Shown piece by piece: positions 7,085 through 13,686 of a stretch of 13,686 bases of DNA. Both the position numbers and the translations under genes were made by a program. The stretch comes from an uncultured Bacteroides sp. GTDB lineage: Bacteria > Bacteroidota > Bacteroidia > Bacteroidales > Bacteroidaceae. The stretch is taken from assembly GCF_902491285.1 (NCBI RefSeq), contig NZ_CABUHK010000110.1, forward strand, positions 1 to 13,686. Reading direction: 5' to 3'. Each line of letters opens with the position of its first letter. The stretch's first letter is position 1. The notes beneath the pieces were generated by a model. It worked only from the letters and a program-made list of their open reading frames with translations. It was not told where the DNA came from and made no database searches.

Positions 7085-9528
7085 GGACTATGGTAAGGTT
7101 GAAATATTTATATGTAGTGGCTGCTTTTTCTGCCGTTTCGCTGGTGTCTGCGCAGAATGCGGAAAGGCAATTGGCTTTCGATAATTATCACCGCTATTTT
7201 GAAGAAGCGCAGCGGACTCCGCTGGATGCGGAAAAGGAGAAAGGACTAAAGCATTTCCGTGATTTTTATGCTGTCACTCCTTACCGCGGTCATGAGTTGA
7301 AGCGTGTTATGCCATTGCCGGACATTCTTGCTCACTGGCAGGATGACGGTCATTTCGCTGACCTGGAAGAAAGAGAACAACAAGTGATGGCGGGCAATGA
7401 CCAGGGAGCTGTCGGAGAGCTTCTGTCTGATGCATTCTTTCGTATCTGGAAGGTGGCGGAAGAGTTCCGTACCGACCGTATGGGATACTCTTTGGATAAG
7501 AAAGTGTTTAAAAAGTGTCAGAAAGCAATTCTTCATTATGGCAATCTGGAAGTGAGCCGCAGCAATAGGGTACATCGTTTTCATGCTTCCTGTTTTGCCA
7601 TTCCTACGGCGGCGGTTAATACCTATTTCTGTTTTCTGAAGCAGATGGATAAGGTAGAAGCCGGAAAGAATAAAGACCGGGAATTGACGGAGGTTTGCGA
7701 TATGCTGAAAGTATTGGGATTGCAGGCGTGGACACAACCTCTCCGGCAGGACGAGACGGATAAGAATGTAGTGCAGATTGAACGTTTTCGTCAGCATGTC
7801 TGGTGGGTAGGTGGCAATGCATTGGCATACCGTTCGTTGCTTCCGGTAGCGGTGATGTATCAATCGGTACCGATGATTGAACTGCTGAGTGAAGTGGCAA
7901 AGCGGGGAATCGGACGTACGGCACAACCTGTCTATGATGAGGCTTTTTGGACGGAAGGTTGTACCGCAGACGGAGCCGGCTGGGGACATGGAATGCAATG
8001 CCTGATTTGGGGATATCCTATTGACGGTACATTGAGTGCGCTTGGTATGCTGACTTCTTTAAAGAACACTCTTTGGGAAACTAAACTGGATAAAGATAAT
8101 GTAGAAACGTTGTTCAACTATATCGAGGGTAGCAACTGGTTCTATTATAAAGGGTATCCGTTGCCGTATTTAGATAGGAGTACCGCCCAATATAATCCTG
8201 ATAAAAGGGATATCCGTTCTTTGGGCATAGCAAGACAGTTGTTGAAGGACTGGTCGGACTCTTTTGATACCCGGCAGCAGAATGAACTGAACAGTTTCAA
8301 AAAAGAAGCGGAACAGCGGAATATTAATATGAATGGCTGTCCTGCCGGATTATATAGCGGAACGCGCTGGTTCTTTAATAATGATAAGTTGATAAAGAAA
8401 AATGATCGTTACCATATCTTTGTGAATATGGCATCCGTTCGTTGCGACGGTCTTGAAAGTGCTCCCGGATTCGCTGATGCCTATAATTTCTATCCTACGG
8501 ATGGCATGACTTTGTTTCAGAAACGTGGAAATGAGTATGCACAGGTAATCGGTGCCTGGGATGTGACTGCCACACCGGGAGTCACGGCTAGAGAAGGAAT
8601 GGACAGGCTGGTGCCGGTTACTAACTGGCGCGGGTATTGCAGCAAGCATAATTTCGCTGCTGCGGCTACGAATGGCGGAGAGAATGCCGTTGCAGGTTAT
8701 CTCTTTGAGAAGATGAACGCTTCGGAAAAGGAGGGTGTGAATGATAAAGGAAATAATGTTCGGAAAAACGAAGTTCTTTATGGTGTAAAGGCTTACAAAT
8801 CCTATTTCATGCTGGGAGATTATATGATAGCTTTGGGAGCCGGAATCACTAACCTGAATCCGCAAATGGAGGGAACGATTCGCACTACGATTGATCAGAC
8901 ATTACATGAAAGTGATGTGTTGGCGATGCAGGATGGCAGGCAAATACCGGTAGGGAAGGGAGTATGGTCATTCTTTGTGGGCGACAAGCCTGTGTGGGTG
9001 ATGCAGAAAGGCAAATTCTCTTATACTATATTACCCGAATATACCCGAAACGCTTCTTTTGTTTACGAAACCAAAAAAACGGACTGGGTGGGACGGAATG
9101 GTGCCAACAAAGGGAAAAAGGACTTGCCCGGACAAGTAGATATCCTTCGTCTGTGGATAGACCATTCCCGGACTCCGGTGGATGATACTTATGGCTATGT
9201 AGTGTATGCCGGCGATGAAATGCCTGCAGACAAACTGCCATTTCAGGTATTGCGCAATGATACGCTGGTACAGGCTGTTGAGAATAATAACGGTGAAGTG
9301 GTGGAAGCGGTCTTTTATAAAGAGGGAACTCGATTGAAGGCTTCTCGCGGAGAATTGTCCGTATCGGCTCCTTGCGCAGTGCTGATAGATAAAGACAAAT
9401 TGTCTGTTACGGATGCGACGATGAATCCGGATTGCAAAGAAATCATAGTGGATTATGGCGGTAAACGGATAACAGTAGCCATGCCGCAAGGGATGTTGTG
9501 CGGCAAATCTGTGACGGTGAATTTATAG
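7081..9528 (+). CDS. PL8-family polysaccharide lyase (hyaluronate/chondroitin AC lyase-like)
   Basis: This is an 815-aa lyase expected to cut a uronic-acid-containing polysaccharide by beta-elimination, giving products with unsaturated uronate for GH88. The signal peptide ends at about VSA-Q (24/25) and has no lipobox cysteine, so the enzyme is soluble and periplasmic or secreted. An alpha/alpha-toroid spans roughly 30-400, followed by a beta-sandwich super-domain. Asn246 (VGGNALAYRSLL), His303 and Tyr312 (GWGHGMQCLIWGY, nine residues apart) and Arg366 (54 after Tyr) reproduce the spacing of the Asn/His/Tyr/Arg active site of Flavobacterium chondroitinase AC (N175/H225/Y234/R288). Glu459 in RCDGLESAPGF sits where the family Glu is expected. 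The beta-sandwich part is recognised by LYGVKAYKSYFMLGDYMIALGAGITN and the following TTIDQT (603-607). Some family motifs are altered, such as the usual PGTT segment, which here reads NWRGYCSKHNFAA. The PL8 fold is well supported. The exact substrate (hyaluronan, chondroitin, xanthan-like or other) is not. Confidence 0.88.
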   Translation: MRTMVRLKYLYVVAAFSAVSLVSAQNAERQLAFDNYHRYFEEAQRTPLDAEKEKGLKHFRDFYAVTPYRGHELKRVMPLPDILAHWQDDGHFADLEEREQQVMAGNDQGAVGELLSDAFFRIWKVAEEFRTDRMGYSLDKKVFKKCQKAILHYGNLEVSRSNRVHRFHASCFAIPTAAVNTYFCFLKQMDKVEAGKNKDRELTEVCDMLKVLGLQAWTQPLRQDETDKNVVQIERFRQHVWWVGGNALAYRSLLPVAVMYQSVPMIELLSEVAKRGIGRTAQPVYDEAFWTEGCTADGAGWGHGMQCLIWGYPIDGTLSALGMLTSLKNTLWETKLDKDNVETLFNYIEGSNWFYYKGYPLPYLDRSTAQYNPDKRDIRSLGIARQLLKDWSDSFDTRQQNELNSFKKEAEQRNINMNGCPAGLYSGTRWFFNNDKLIKKNDRYHIFVNMASVRCDGLESAPGFADAYNFYPTDGMTLFQKRGNEYAQVIGAWDVTATPGVTAREGMDRLVPVTNWRGYCSKHNFAAAATNGGENAVAGYLFEKMNASEKEGVNDKGNNVRKNEVLYGVKAYKSYFMLGDYMIALGAGITNLNPQMEGTIRTTIDQTLHESDVLAMQDGRQIPVGKGVWSFFVGDKPVWVMQKGKFSYTILPEYTRNASFVYETKKTDWVGRNGANKGKKDLPGQVDILRLWIDHSRTPVDDTYGYVVYAGDEMPADKLPFQVLRNDTLVQAVENNNGEVVEAVFYKEGTRLKASRGELSVSAPCAVLIDKDKLSVTDATMNPDCKEIIVDYGGKRITVAMPQGMLCGKSVTVNL

Positions 9529-9550
9529 ACAACGAATGAAAAACTTTTAA

Positions 9551-11065
9551 ATGAATACCAATATGAAAAATAAGTTATTCAATATAATTACAGGAATGTT
9601 CATTGCATCCTTTTTCTGCGGATGTGAGAATAGCGATACGGAAGACAGCCGATTGGAGCAGATTCCGGCTGTATTGTCCGGTAAAGCTTATACTTTTGAT
9701 CCGGAAGCTGAAGGAGAAATCTGGAAAGCCGGTAAATTTGTCGGGATGTATATGCTGAAAGAGAATACGGCGGAGTGTGTGGCATCTTATCAGAATGTGC
9801 AATACCAGACCACTGTGGAGCCGCTGGGTTATTTTACTCCGACCGCCAAGGAGGATGTGCTTTATTATCCGCAGGATGGAAGTAAAGTGGATATCATTGC
9901 TTATTATCCATGGAAAGAGGATTTGACGGATGACAGGTATCCGTTGAATGTAAGCAATCAGGCAACTGCTGCTAATTTTAGCTTTTTATATGCCGGCAAT
10001 GGTAAGGGGGTAAGTAAGGATAATAATAGGGTGACTTTTGAACTTCGTCCTGTATTGTCGGAAGTTATATTCAAGTTGATTGCGGGGGATGGGGTCACAG
10101 ATCAATATCTGGAAGAATCGGCTATCACTGTTGCCGGAATGAATACGAAAGCGGATTTTAATTTAGTATCGGGACAGTTTGAGGCGGTTACAGAGGTAAA
10201 AGATATTAGTTTTGTAGCTTTAGAAGATGCCAATGGAGCTTCCGGGCAGGTATTTCCTACGGTTATTGATGATAGCCATGTTGCCAGTATCAGATTACCA
10301 AAGATGAACCGGGAATATCAGTGGAGCTTGACTGAAGAGATAAGTGAACTGAAACCGGGAATGCGATATACTTGCAGTGTCACTGTGGGACTTAACAAAA
10401 TAGAGGTCGTTACCGATGAAGAACCGATTGCTGATTGGGGGAATGGCAGTAATAATGAAGTGGCCGGAAGTGAGAACTTAATCGGAACCTTGATTGAAGA
10501 TTTACCGTTGGGAACAATGGTATATGGCTTGAATGACCCGTTAGGCAAAATAACAGAAGGTACATGGTTCTATACAAGAAATAATGCAACTCCGGACGAA
10601 AGTCAGTTGAAATCTGTCGTAGAAAAAGATGAGACAATAGGACACAATGTCATTCGTACTACTTTTATCAGCAAGGGGTCATGGTTTGCTGGCTATACAG
10701 GCTATCGTATGAAAAATGCCGGAAAGACAAAATACAGAATTACGCTGAAAGCTAAAGGGACAAATGGGACGAATCTCCGGTGTTTTATTCAGAATGCCAA
10801 TGGAACAGACTTGAAAACTGCTGTCTTTGTCGCTTCAGGAAACTACAATGGATATCTACAAGTAAATCTGAAAGATACGTATCAGGAATACACGCTGGAT
10901 TTCGACTTTTCCAAAGTGGTAGTGGATCCGTATGGGCATGCGGAAGCGGACTCCCGCGAAGCGACCGAACAGGCGTTGGCTGACTACTTTATCGCTTTCG
11001 GCCATCCCAGTGTTGCTAATTTGGATTTTTATATAGCGGAAATTTCCATGACAGAGTTGAAATAG
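9551..11065 (+). CDS. Fimbrillin-like lipoprotein with C-terminal CBM-like domain
   Basis: This 504-aa lipoprotein has lipobox FFCGC (Cys25) followed by ENSDTED, an acidic stretch consistent with surface export. Residues about 35-300 read as a fimbrillin (Mfa-like/FimB-like) module: GEIWKAGKFVGMYML, KVDIIAYYPW (112-121), FSFLYAGNGKGVS, a core strand with VTFELRPVLSEVIFKL (161-176), and a closing IADWGNGS (293-300). Residues about 305-504 look like a separate jelly-roll carbohydrate-binding domain: TEGTWFYTRN, GSWFAGYTGYRMKNAGKTKYRITLKAKG, YQEYTLDFDF and a final FIAFGHPSVANLDFYIAEISMTEL. W339, Y341, W378 and Y382 are candidate ligand-stacking residues (inference). The start is at 9551 or the in-frame ATG at 9563; both keep the signal peptide. 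It lies 22 bp after the lyase, so a role as an additional surface glycan-binding protein is more plausible here than pilus assembly. Confidence 0.8.
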   Translation: MNTNMKNKLFNIITGMFIASFFCGCENSDTEDSRLEQIPAVLSGKAYTFDPEAEGEIWKAGKFVGMYMLKENTAECVASYQNVQYQTTVEPLGYFTPTAKEDVLYYPQDGSKVDIIAYYPWKEDLTDDRYPLNVSNQATAANFSFLYAGNGKGVSKDNNRVTFELRPVLSEVIFKLIAGDGVTDQYLEESAITVAGMNTKADFNLVSGQFEAVTEVKDISFVALEDANGASGQVFPTVIDDSHVASIRLPKMNREYQWSLTEEISELKPGMRYTCSVTVGLNKIEVVTDEEPIADWGNGSNNEVAGSENLIGTLIEDLPLGTMVYGLNDPLGKITEGTWFYTRNNATPDESQLKSVVEKDETIGHNVIRTTFISKGSWFAGYTGYRMKNAGKTKYRITLKAKGTNGTNLRCFIQNANGTDLKTAVFVASGNYNGYLQVNLKDTYQEYTLDFDFSKVVVDPYGHAEADSREATEQALADYFIAFGHPSVANLDFYIAEISMTELK

Positions 11066-11088
11066 TAATCTTTTAAATACGAACGAAT

Positions 11089-11904
11089 ATGAATAAACAA
11101 AATATACTGATGGGAATAATAATGGCATCCGGTCTTTTATTCTCTTGTGAACAGGCGGAGATGGAGCATACTCTTGTTGCATCCAATGCAGGAAAAGAAG
11201 TATCTTTTCAGATAGGCATTTCTTCGTTGACCCGCACTGCTACTACCGGCAATAAAACTGTTTTTGTAGCAAATGACGAGTTGGGGCTTTTTGCGGTCAA
11301 TCGTAGTAGCTTGAATGTGATAGACGGTCAGGGAAATCTGAAATATGTCTATCAGGGCAATCACTTGGATGCAGAGAAGGCCATCACTTTCCCGATAGAT
11401 GGAAGTTCGGTGAATTTTTATAGTTATTATCCTTATTCAGCTTCTGTCACAACTACTACATTTGAACATCAGGTGGCAAAAGACCAGTCTGTAGGAGATG
11501 CCTATGACCAAAGTGATCTTCTTCTGGCGGGTCATACCACTTCTACTGCGGACGATACTTCCATTACCCTTTCTTTTGCTCACAAGTTGGCATTGGTGGA
11601 AGTTATTTTGCCTTCGGACAAAGTGGGTGTTTCTGCTGAAATGAAGGCAAAACGTACGGTAACCGTGGATTTGTTGAAGCAAACCGCCACGCTGAAAGAC
11701 GCTGAAACTGAAGAATGGATTATTATGAAAAAAGTATCGGATACAGTATTTCGTGCCGTTGTTCCTGCGCAAACTTTAGGTGCGGGACATCTGATCCGCA
11801 TAAAATTAGATAGTGGAGGATATTATCATTATAGTATAGCTTCCGGAGTGACATTGGCTGCTAATGAAATCAATACTTTCAGTATGCCTGATAATAATGA
11901 TTGA
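11089..11904 (+). CDS. Fimbrillin-family lipoprotein
   Basis: This 271-aa lipoprotein has lipobox LLFSC (Cys20) followed by EQAEME. Fimbrillin-family landmarks appear in the expected order: SSLTRTATTGN near residue 45, where many family members carry an Arg-rich processing or linker segment, NDELGLFAV (62-70), YSYYPYSA (111-118), QSDLLLAGHT (141-150), the core strand ITLSFAHKLALVEVIL (159-174), and a terminal INTFSM. It corresponds to the N-terminal half of the preceding protein without the CBM-like tail, so the two are probably diverged paralogues. The gap to the previous gene is 23 bp and a strong hairpin follows, making it the last gene of the operon. Function is inferred as surface glycan binding or a structural partner; no direct evidence of pilus formation (no Mfa/Fim usher or anchor genes) is visible. 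Confidence 0.82.
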   Translation: MNKQNILMGIIMASGLLFSCEQAEMEHTLVASNAGKEVSFQIGISSLTRTATTGNKTVFVANDELGLFAVNRSSLNVIDGQGNLKYVYQGNHLDAEKAITFPIDGSSVNFYSYYPYSASVTTTTFEHQVAKDQSVGDAYDQSDLLLAGHTTSTADDTSITLSFAHKLALVEVILPSDKVGVSAEMKAKRTVTVDLLKQTATLKDAETEEWIIMKKVSDTVFRAVVPAQTLGAGHLIRIKLDSGGYYHYSIASGVTLAANEINTFSMPDNND

Positions 11905-11920
11905 TGATACTATTATAAAA

Positions 11921-11971
11921 AGATACGGAAGAAACAATTAAATGCTTGCATTGAATGTTTCTTCCGTATCT
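11921..11971 (+). terminator. Probable terminator of the PUL operon
   Basis: AGATACGGAAGAAACA (11921-11936) is perfectly complementary to TGTTTCTTCCGTATCT (11956-11971), a 16-bp stem beginning 16 bases after the last stop codon. A small AATG/CATT stem can form inside the loop. No clear T-run follows on the + strand, while on the - strand the hairpin is followed by TTTTATAAT, so it may act in both directions or mainly protect the 3' end. Confidence 0.7.
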
Positions 11972-12092
11972 AAGATATAAATATCTAACTTCGCTGTTGA
12001 TTTGGATGAATAATAGGAAGATTTAGTAAGTTCTTCCTAGTCTATTAATCTTTTCTGCCGTCCTATTAATCAATTCATCTAAATGAATTATC

Positions 12093-12134
12093 CGGTTGCA
12101 CTTGTGTAACTGGAGTGATACACAAGAGTAACCG
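12093..12134. repeat. Imperfect inverted repeat with TTGCACTTGTGTA arms
   Basis: CGGTTGCACTTGTGTA (12093-12108) pairs with TACACAAGAGTAACCG (12119-12134) at 14 of 16 positions across a 10-base loop. The arm motif recurs just downstream as TTGCACTTGT (12140-12149) and, inverted, as ATAAGTGTAA (12166-12175). The left arm plus its extension to GTAAC is itself nearly palindromic. It could be a protein-binding repeat cluster or a structured RNA; there is no T-run to support termination. Confidence 0.55.
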
Positions 12135-12280
12135 CATTGTTGCACTTGTCTGTCCAGGCAGTTGCATAAGTGTAATTATATACTTGCCTGTTGGATATGA
12201 AGATAATAGATGAATGTTATAGTAATCTTCTGATTATTAGTGCGATATAGGAAAAGTGCAGTTTCCCTTCAGAAAAAGGC

Positions 12281-12331
12281 AAAAACATCCTATTGTTTTT
12301 TGTAAACTTATCTTGAAAATAGGACGTTTTT
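12281..12331. terminator. Possible bidirectional terminator hairpin
   Basis: AAAAACATCCTATT (12281-12294) pairs with AATAGGACGTTTTT (12318-12331) at 13 of 14 positions around a 23-base loop. The stem is flanked by A-runs on one side and T-runs on the other, the layout of a bidirectional intrinsic terminator, and it lies between two convergent genes. The long loop and modest G/C content lower confidence. Confidence 0.45.
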
Positions 12332-12357
12332 AGACTTAACTGTTTGATTATTAGCTC

Positions 12358-12413
12358 TGCCACATTTTTGTATTTCCCCCTATAATACTTAAGAATAATA
12401 CAAAAATGTGGCA
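12358..12413 (-). terminator. Probable terminator of the isomerase-like gene
   Basis: A perfect 17-bp inverted repeat (12358-12374 with 12397-12413; arm core GCCACATTTTTGTATT) encloses a 22-base loop. It begins only 5 bases beyond the stop codon of the - strand gene, the usual place for a terminator or 3'-end stabilising hairpin. No T-run follows it on the - strand, so it may not be a classical intrinsic terminator. Confidence 0.65.
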
Positions 12414-12418
12414 CGGGT

Positions 12419-13654
12419 TTATTCGGTTCGTTTGCAAGCATTTGCCAAGAAGAACTCGTTTAATGCATCTTCATAGTTTCCATGAACCAGGATATGATGA
12501 TTGCCCAATGGATTCTTCAGGAAGTATTCAGCCGGAGTATTCATGCGGATGCGTACTTGTGTACGGCACATATTGATATAATTCGTATTTTCGGATAGTG
12601 TTCCCGTAGACAGGTAATATTCGTCCAGACATTCGCCGCCGCACTTTATGATAGTCACGTCTCCCGTCGGGAGCAGTCCCTGGATGGCAATTCCTTTTTC
12701 TGTCTCGAAATGATTGCGGATAATATACCTCTCCGTTTGTTTGAGTCCGATGGTACAGTGGGCTAATATAAGTTCGTTGGTACGTGCATTAATCATGGAA
12801 GGGTTTGCCATGAATCCGTCTTTTCCGGTCAGAGACTTTACGGCGAGCAGGGTGAATATGGATTGAAGGTCACCTTCGCAGCCTGCCATTATTCCATCAT
12901 CGTTCAGCAAGGATAATGCCAGACAGCCGGTAGTGTCGATTTGCTCAATCAGTTTGAAGCAACTCAATGTCAATGCTTCCAGTTTCTCTTCCTCGCATAC
13001 TTTCTTGATAGCCCGGTATAGCCGCATCGCTTTGATGATATCTTCGGGAGTTCCCTCGCGGCAGGCAAGAGCTTGCGAGGCGACTGCGGCACAGGAAGCA
13101 CCCACCTGTTCATCTGTGATTTGTTGAAAATGTTCATAGACACGTTCCAGCGGAATGTCTATGTATTCGATGCCCCAACGGCGTTTTGCCAGCAGATAGT
13201 CAACATTACTGGCAACCAGCCAGGAAGAAGGAGTTCCGATGACTCCGATACGTTTGCCGAATAAAGAACGTTGTGCCCGGAAATTATTATAAAGTATATG
13301 TACACGTTGTATAATGGACGGCAATTCACCGTGAAGGATTTCGCTTTTCATTCCCCTTCCGCGAAGCCATGTAGATATCTCCAGGGCGGCTGCAAGTGAG
13401 TTCTGCATGCCATCCGCCAGTAAGATGGCAGGGCGGGGAAGGCGTTCGAAATGTTGGATGACCAGTCTTTCCACTCCGCCGGTAGCGATAAAAATAATCT
13501 TGAAATCATCACTTGTCAACTTATCCATATCTTGATAATCGACAAGCTTGACAGTATAATATTTTTCGAGTTCGCTTAAAATCCCTTCATGTGAACTGCG
13601 CAGCGTGGCTTGTTTATGAAGGATTGACGCGAATGAGATAAGGTGTATGGTCAT
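12419..13654 (-). CDS. L-fucose/L-arabinose isomerase-superfamily protein
   Basis: This 411-aa cytoplasmic protein has no signal peptide. A two-part architecture is visible: N-terminal Rossmann-like domains (FKIIFIATGGVERL near 51-64; KRIGVIGTPSSWLVAS at 134-149) and a C-terminal isomerase-type domain. The latter carries GIMAGCEGDLQSIFTLLAVKSLTG (254-277), ELILAHCTIG (294-303) and NPLGNHHILVHGNY (381-394). Glu260 in CEGD and the His residues at 299 and 386/387 are the likely metal or substrate ligands by analogy to fucose isomerase (inference). It is shorter than classical FucI (about 590 aa) and AraA (about 500 aa), so it belongs to the shorter uncharacterised group often annotated only as fucose isomerase-like. 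The substrate is unknown. It runs opposite to the PUL and is not in its operon, so a functional link is unproven. The first 32 bases upstream show no clear promoter before the window ends. Confidence 0.8.
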   Translation of the reverse strand: MTIHLISFASILHKQATLRSSHEGILSELEKYYTVKLVDYQDMDKLTSDDFKIIFIATGGVERLVIQHFERLPRPAILLADGMQNSLAAALEISTWLRGRGMKSEILHGELPSIIQRVHILYNNFRAQRSLFGKRIGVIGTPSSWLVASNVDYLLAKRRWGIEYIDIPLERVYEHFQQITDEQVGASCAAVASQALACREGTPEDIIKAMRLYRAIKKVCEEEKLEALTLSCFKLIEQIDTTGCLALSLLNDDGIMAGCEGDLQSIFTLLAVKSLTGKDGFMANPSMINARTNELILAHCTIGLKQTERYIIRNHFETEKGIAIQGLLPTGDVTIIKCGGECLDEYYLSTGTLSENTNYINMCRTQVRIRMNTPAEYFLKNPLGNHHILVHGNYEDALNEFFLANACKRTE

Positions 13655-13686
13655 TATGATATTGTTTTAAGTTTTCCGTATGACAA

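Larger units (their letters stand above)
11905..12418. other. Non-coding convergent intergenic region rich in inverted repeats
   Basis: This 514-bp A/T-rich stretch lies between the ends of two converging genes. I found no convincing coding frame, tRNA or insertion-sequence end. It contains the four inverted repeats listed separately. It also has a small AATTCAT/ATGAATT hairpin with a 4-base loop (12072-12089) and a repeated TGATTATTAG word (12230-12239 and 12345-12354). Most of this structure is compatible with stacked transcription terminators for the two facing genes. Confidence 0.6.

Noticed and set aside
7246..7998. 250-codon antisense frame within the lyase gene
   Set aside because: The + strand frame carries PL8 catalytic motifs; the antisense translation has no recognisable domain or start signal.
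11905..12418. CRISPR array, tRNA or insertion-sequence remnant in the intergenic gap
   Set aside because: The repeats are few, irregular and mostly inverted; there is no cloverleaf, no regular spacers, no terminal repeats and no transposase fragment.
12217..12441. 74-codon - strand frame extending from the intergenic hairpins into the isomerase-like gene end
   Set aside because: It spans the 17-bp hairpin and overlaps the end of the isomerase-like gene in another frame; it has no ribosome binding site or recognisable features.

Overview
The window looks like part of a gut-type Bacteroides (phylum Bacteroidota) chromosome. It carries an adjacent SusC/SusD pair, lipoproteins with Bacteroides-style lipoboxes followed by acidic residues, fimbrillin-fold proteins, and mostly weak Shine-Dalgarno sites. 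I cannot name the species from the sequence.

Positions 64-11904 hold seven genes on the + strand, with gaps of at most 63 bp and one 4-bp overlap, so they most likely form one operon. In order they are: a GH88 unsaturated glucuronyl hydrolase lipoprotein, a SusC-like TonB-dependent transporter, a SusD-like glycan-binding lipoprotein, a DUF5017-type lipoprotein in the SusE/SGBP position, a PL8-family polysaccharide lyase, a fimbrillin-like lipoprotein with an extra C-terminal CBM-like domain, and a second, shorter fimbrillin-like lipoprotein. This is a polysaccharide utilization locus (PUL). A few codons at the left edge may be the end of a further upstream gene.

The inferred pathway is as follows. 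The SusD, DUF5017 and fimbrillin-like lipoproteins capture a uronic-acid-containing polysaccharide at the surface, and SusC imports it. The PL8 lyase cleaves it by beta-elimination, leaving 4,5-unsaturated uronic acid at the new non-reducing ends, and the GH88 enzyme removes that residue. This PL plus GH88 logic is typical of glycosaminoglycan (hyaluronan/chondroitin) or other uronate-containing polymers. No sulfatase and no regulator (HTCS, sigma/anti-sigma or SusR-type) lies inside the window, so the substrate remains open, and the lyase is divergent in several PL8 motifs.

Positions 11905-12418 are a non-coding stretch between convergent genes. It is rich in inverted repeats: a 16-bp perfect hairpin after the operon, an imperfect hairpin built on a recurring TTGCACTTGT-like motif, an A/U-flanked hairpin, and a 17-bp perfect hairpin just past the stop of the next gene. 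Positions 12419-13654 (- strand) encode a cytoplasmic protein of the L-fucose/L-arabinose isomerase superfamily, transcribed towards the PUL. The last 32 bases are its upstream region.
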